Positions 48,844 to 49,985 of a stretch of 49,985 bases of DNA are shown here, piece after piece. Numbering within the stretch: position 1 is the first letter of the stretch; each line of letters begins with the position of its first letter. Source of the DNA: a virus; IMG/VR virus record IMGVR_UViG_3300020185_000069, positions 1-49,985 of that record; one strand, 5' to 3'. The notes under the pieces are model-generated. The model had not been told where the DNA came from and did no database searches. It saw only the letters and a program-made list of their open reading frames with translations. Both the position numbers and the translations under genes were made by a program.

Positions 48844-49659
48844 TTAAATATATTTAAAATAATCATAAAACCATTTATAATTGTCTTTAATCCAATCACA
48901 TGCCCCTTTTCCTAAAATTTCTTTAGCATTACTGGGGGCATATTCTAATTTATTTTTTATGATATGGTCCCCAAATACGCCATAAACTTTATCATCTTCT
49001 TGAGTAATCTGTTCTATATTATTGAAATCATGTTCAAAATGGGGCAATTCTAAGTAATTATAAATTTTTTCCATTTCTTTTTTAGGACTTTTACAGAAAG
49101 TTTCAAATTTAATAAAATGGATATGTTTATCATTACCTTCTTTTATTATTTGATATAAACGTTCCATCGCCATTCCTACTGGGGGGTTATTAGACCAGAT
49201 ATCTATTCTTTTTTCAGTGGTGACCCCCTCCCCAGTTTTATGGTTAATCATGTTGGAATCTTTTTCTGGGGACTTTCTAAAGTTTTTTTCCATAGAGCAA
49301 ATAATATCACGAGGATCCCTTACCATACATAATATTTTAGGATTAGGGTAAAAAGTATTTAAAAAATCGTAATGGTACCCCCACCCTCTACTTTTATCTA
49401 AAATATAAGGTTTATCTGTTATAGCATCGAAAAAACCTGTTACTCCTTGTACACAAAAGTTTAAGAAACCCTTTCTCATTATATCAGCATCTTGAGCTGA
49501 AAATTCTGGGGAGTTGGTGTAATTTAATCTAGCCCCATATAATAATTCTAACACCCCTGATGTGGGGGTGACATAAAATTTGGGATTTTGACCCATAATA
49601 TTTTGGAGTAAGGTAGACCCTGCTCTTGGGAGAGATGATTGGAAATATAACTTTTTCAT
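48844..49659 (-). CDS. Sulfotransferase-like enzyme
   Basis: 271 residues. N-terminal SSLPRAGSTLLQNIM (8-22) is the 5'-phosphosulfate-binding loop of PAPS-dependent sulfotransferases, and CMVRDPRDIICSMEK (111-125) is the 3'-phosphate-binding segment. IHFIKFETFCKSPKKEMEKI (with E-x-F/x-x-x-P) and YNYLELPH are family features. It would move sulfate from PAPS to a hydroxyl or amine, for example on a glycan or lipid. It sits after a glycosyltransferase-like gene, suggesting modification of a surface sugar. Confidence 0.85.
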   Translation of the reverse strand: MKKLYFQSSLPRAGSTLLQNIMGQNPKFYVTPTSGVLELLYGARLNYTNSPEFSAQDADIMRKGFLNFCVQGVTGFFDAITDKPYILDKSRGWGYHYDFLNTFYPNPKILCMVRDPRDIICSMEKNFRKSPEKDSNMINHKTGEGVTTEKRIDIWSNNPPVGMAMERLYQIIKEGNDKHIHFIKFETFCKSPKKEMEKIYNYLELPHFEHDFNNIEQITQEDDKVYGVFGDHIIKNKLEYAPSNAKEILGKGACDWIKDNYKWFYDYFKYI

Positions 49660-49663
49660 ATTT

Positions 49664-49985
49664 TTACTGGTTTTCTATTGAAGAAATAATATCTTCTACG
49701 TTGAATAGCTTCTCATCTTGTATAGGACATTCATGTAATCTCCCACCTATATCATACTTACCCATATAAGAATCGGGAAGCATTATTGAAGGTAATGAGG
49801 ACACTATATTATCGTGTAGATCATATCCTAAAACATTAGGGGAATTTCCTATCCATAAAACTGTGGATTTTAGGTTAAGTGCTTGAGCGGCATGTTGGAG
49901 ACTAGAATCTATAAGAAATCTTTTTTTAGAAAATTTTAAAAGAGATAAAAACATCATGCTTGATTCTATGTTGGTAATAACCTCA
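49664..49985 (-). CDS. Glycosyltransferase-like protein, 3' part only (GT9-like)
   Basis: The frame is open across the window edge at 49985, so the N-terminus is missing; an internal ATG at 49957 is not taken as the start. The visible C-terminal ~106 residues include RFLIDSSLQHAAQALNLKST followed by VLWIGNSPNVLGYD, matching the D-S-x-x-x-H-x-A-x-A-L-x-x-x-x-x-x-L-x-G-x-x-P nucleotide-sugar site of heptosyltransferase/GT9-type enzymes. It lies 4 bases from the sulfotransferase gene. Sugar donor unknown. Confidence 0.65.
   Translation of the reverse strand, partial: EVITNIESSMMFLSLLKFSKKRFLIDSSLQHAAQALNLKSTVLWIGNSPNVLGYDLHDNIVSSLPSIMLPDSYMGKYDIGGRLHECPIQDEKLFNVEDIISSIENQ

Noticed and set aside
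1-49985. tRNA genes
   Set aside because: I looked for cloverleaf-like GC stems ending in CCA-type sequence in the gaps and saw none; all gaps are short and A/T-rich. A tRNA-finding program would be decisive.

Overview
This window is about 50 kb of a T4-like tailed phage genome (contractile-tail, Caudoviricetes). Every supported gene lies on the minus strand, so transcription runs from position 49985 towards 1. Genes are packed almost without gaps, DNA is AT-rich, and I saw no tRNA gene, rRNA gene, IS element or CRISPR array. The T4-type virion module is clear from protein motifs: large terminase (gp17), portal (gp20), prohead protease (gp21), scaffold (gp22), major capsid protein (gp23), baseplate proteins gp25 and gp6, a gp5-like spike, and the late sigma factor gp55.

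The host is probably a member of the Bacteroidota. This is inference from three things: start codons are generally not preceded by Shine-Dalgarno purines but by A/T-rich sequence; two intergenic regions carry a TTTG-N20-TATnTTC promoter like the Bacteroidota -33/-7 type; and a 56-residue protein resembles the Bacteroidota histone H1-like family.

Layout in transcription order (high to low coordinate). 49985-47876: end of a glycosyltransferase-like gene, a sulfotransferase and a DUF932 protein, each of the last two with its own terminator. 47795-44336: small genes, a YkuK-like RNase H-fold protein, an HD-domain protein, a membrane protein and gp55. 44336-28131: baseplate and tail-associated structural genes, ending in three tandem paralogues. 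28123-25149: GIY-YIG-type endonuclease, primase, PD-(D/E)XK nuclease and zeta-like P-loop kinase. 25152-17462: a nucleotidyltransferase fused to two HExxH domains, then small or unrecognised proteins and a histone H1-like protein. 17342-14451: a FAD-dependent dehydrogenase, small genes, a nucleoside-kinase-like ATPase and a spanin-like pair. 14454-4852: head module gp17, gp20, prohead-core proteins, gp21, gp22, gp23. 4745-1: an amidinotransferase-like enzyme, a phosphatidylserine decarboxylase-like enzyme, PhoH, and tail-fibre genes including two collagen-like proteins.

Two kinds of gene junction recur. One is a one-base overlap TAATG, suggesting translational coupling. The other is the sequence TAATATTTATA just before a start codon, in which the initial TAA is often the stop codon of the preceding gene. 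The second is the best candidate for this phage's late promoter. Two strong terminators use a UUCG tetraloop (after gp23 and after the sulfotransferase). Possible host-modifying genes are the PSD-like, amidinotransferase-like, FAD-dehydrogenase and sulfotransferase genes.
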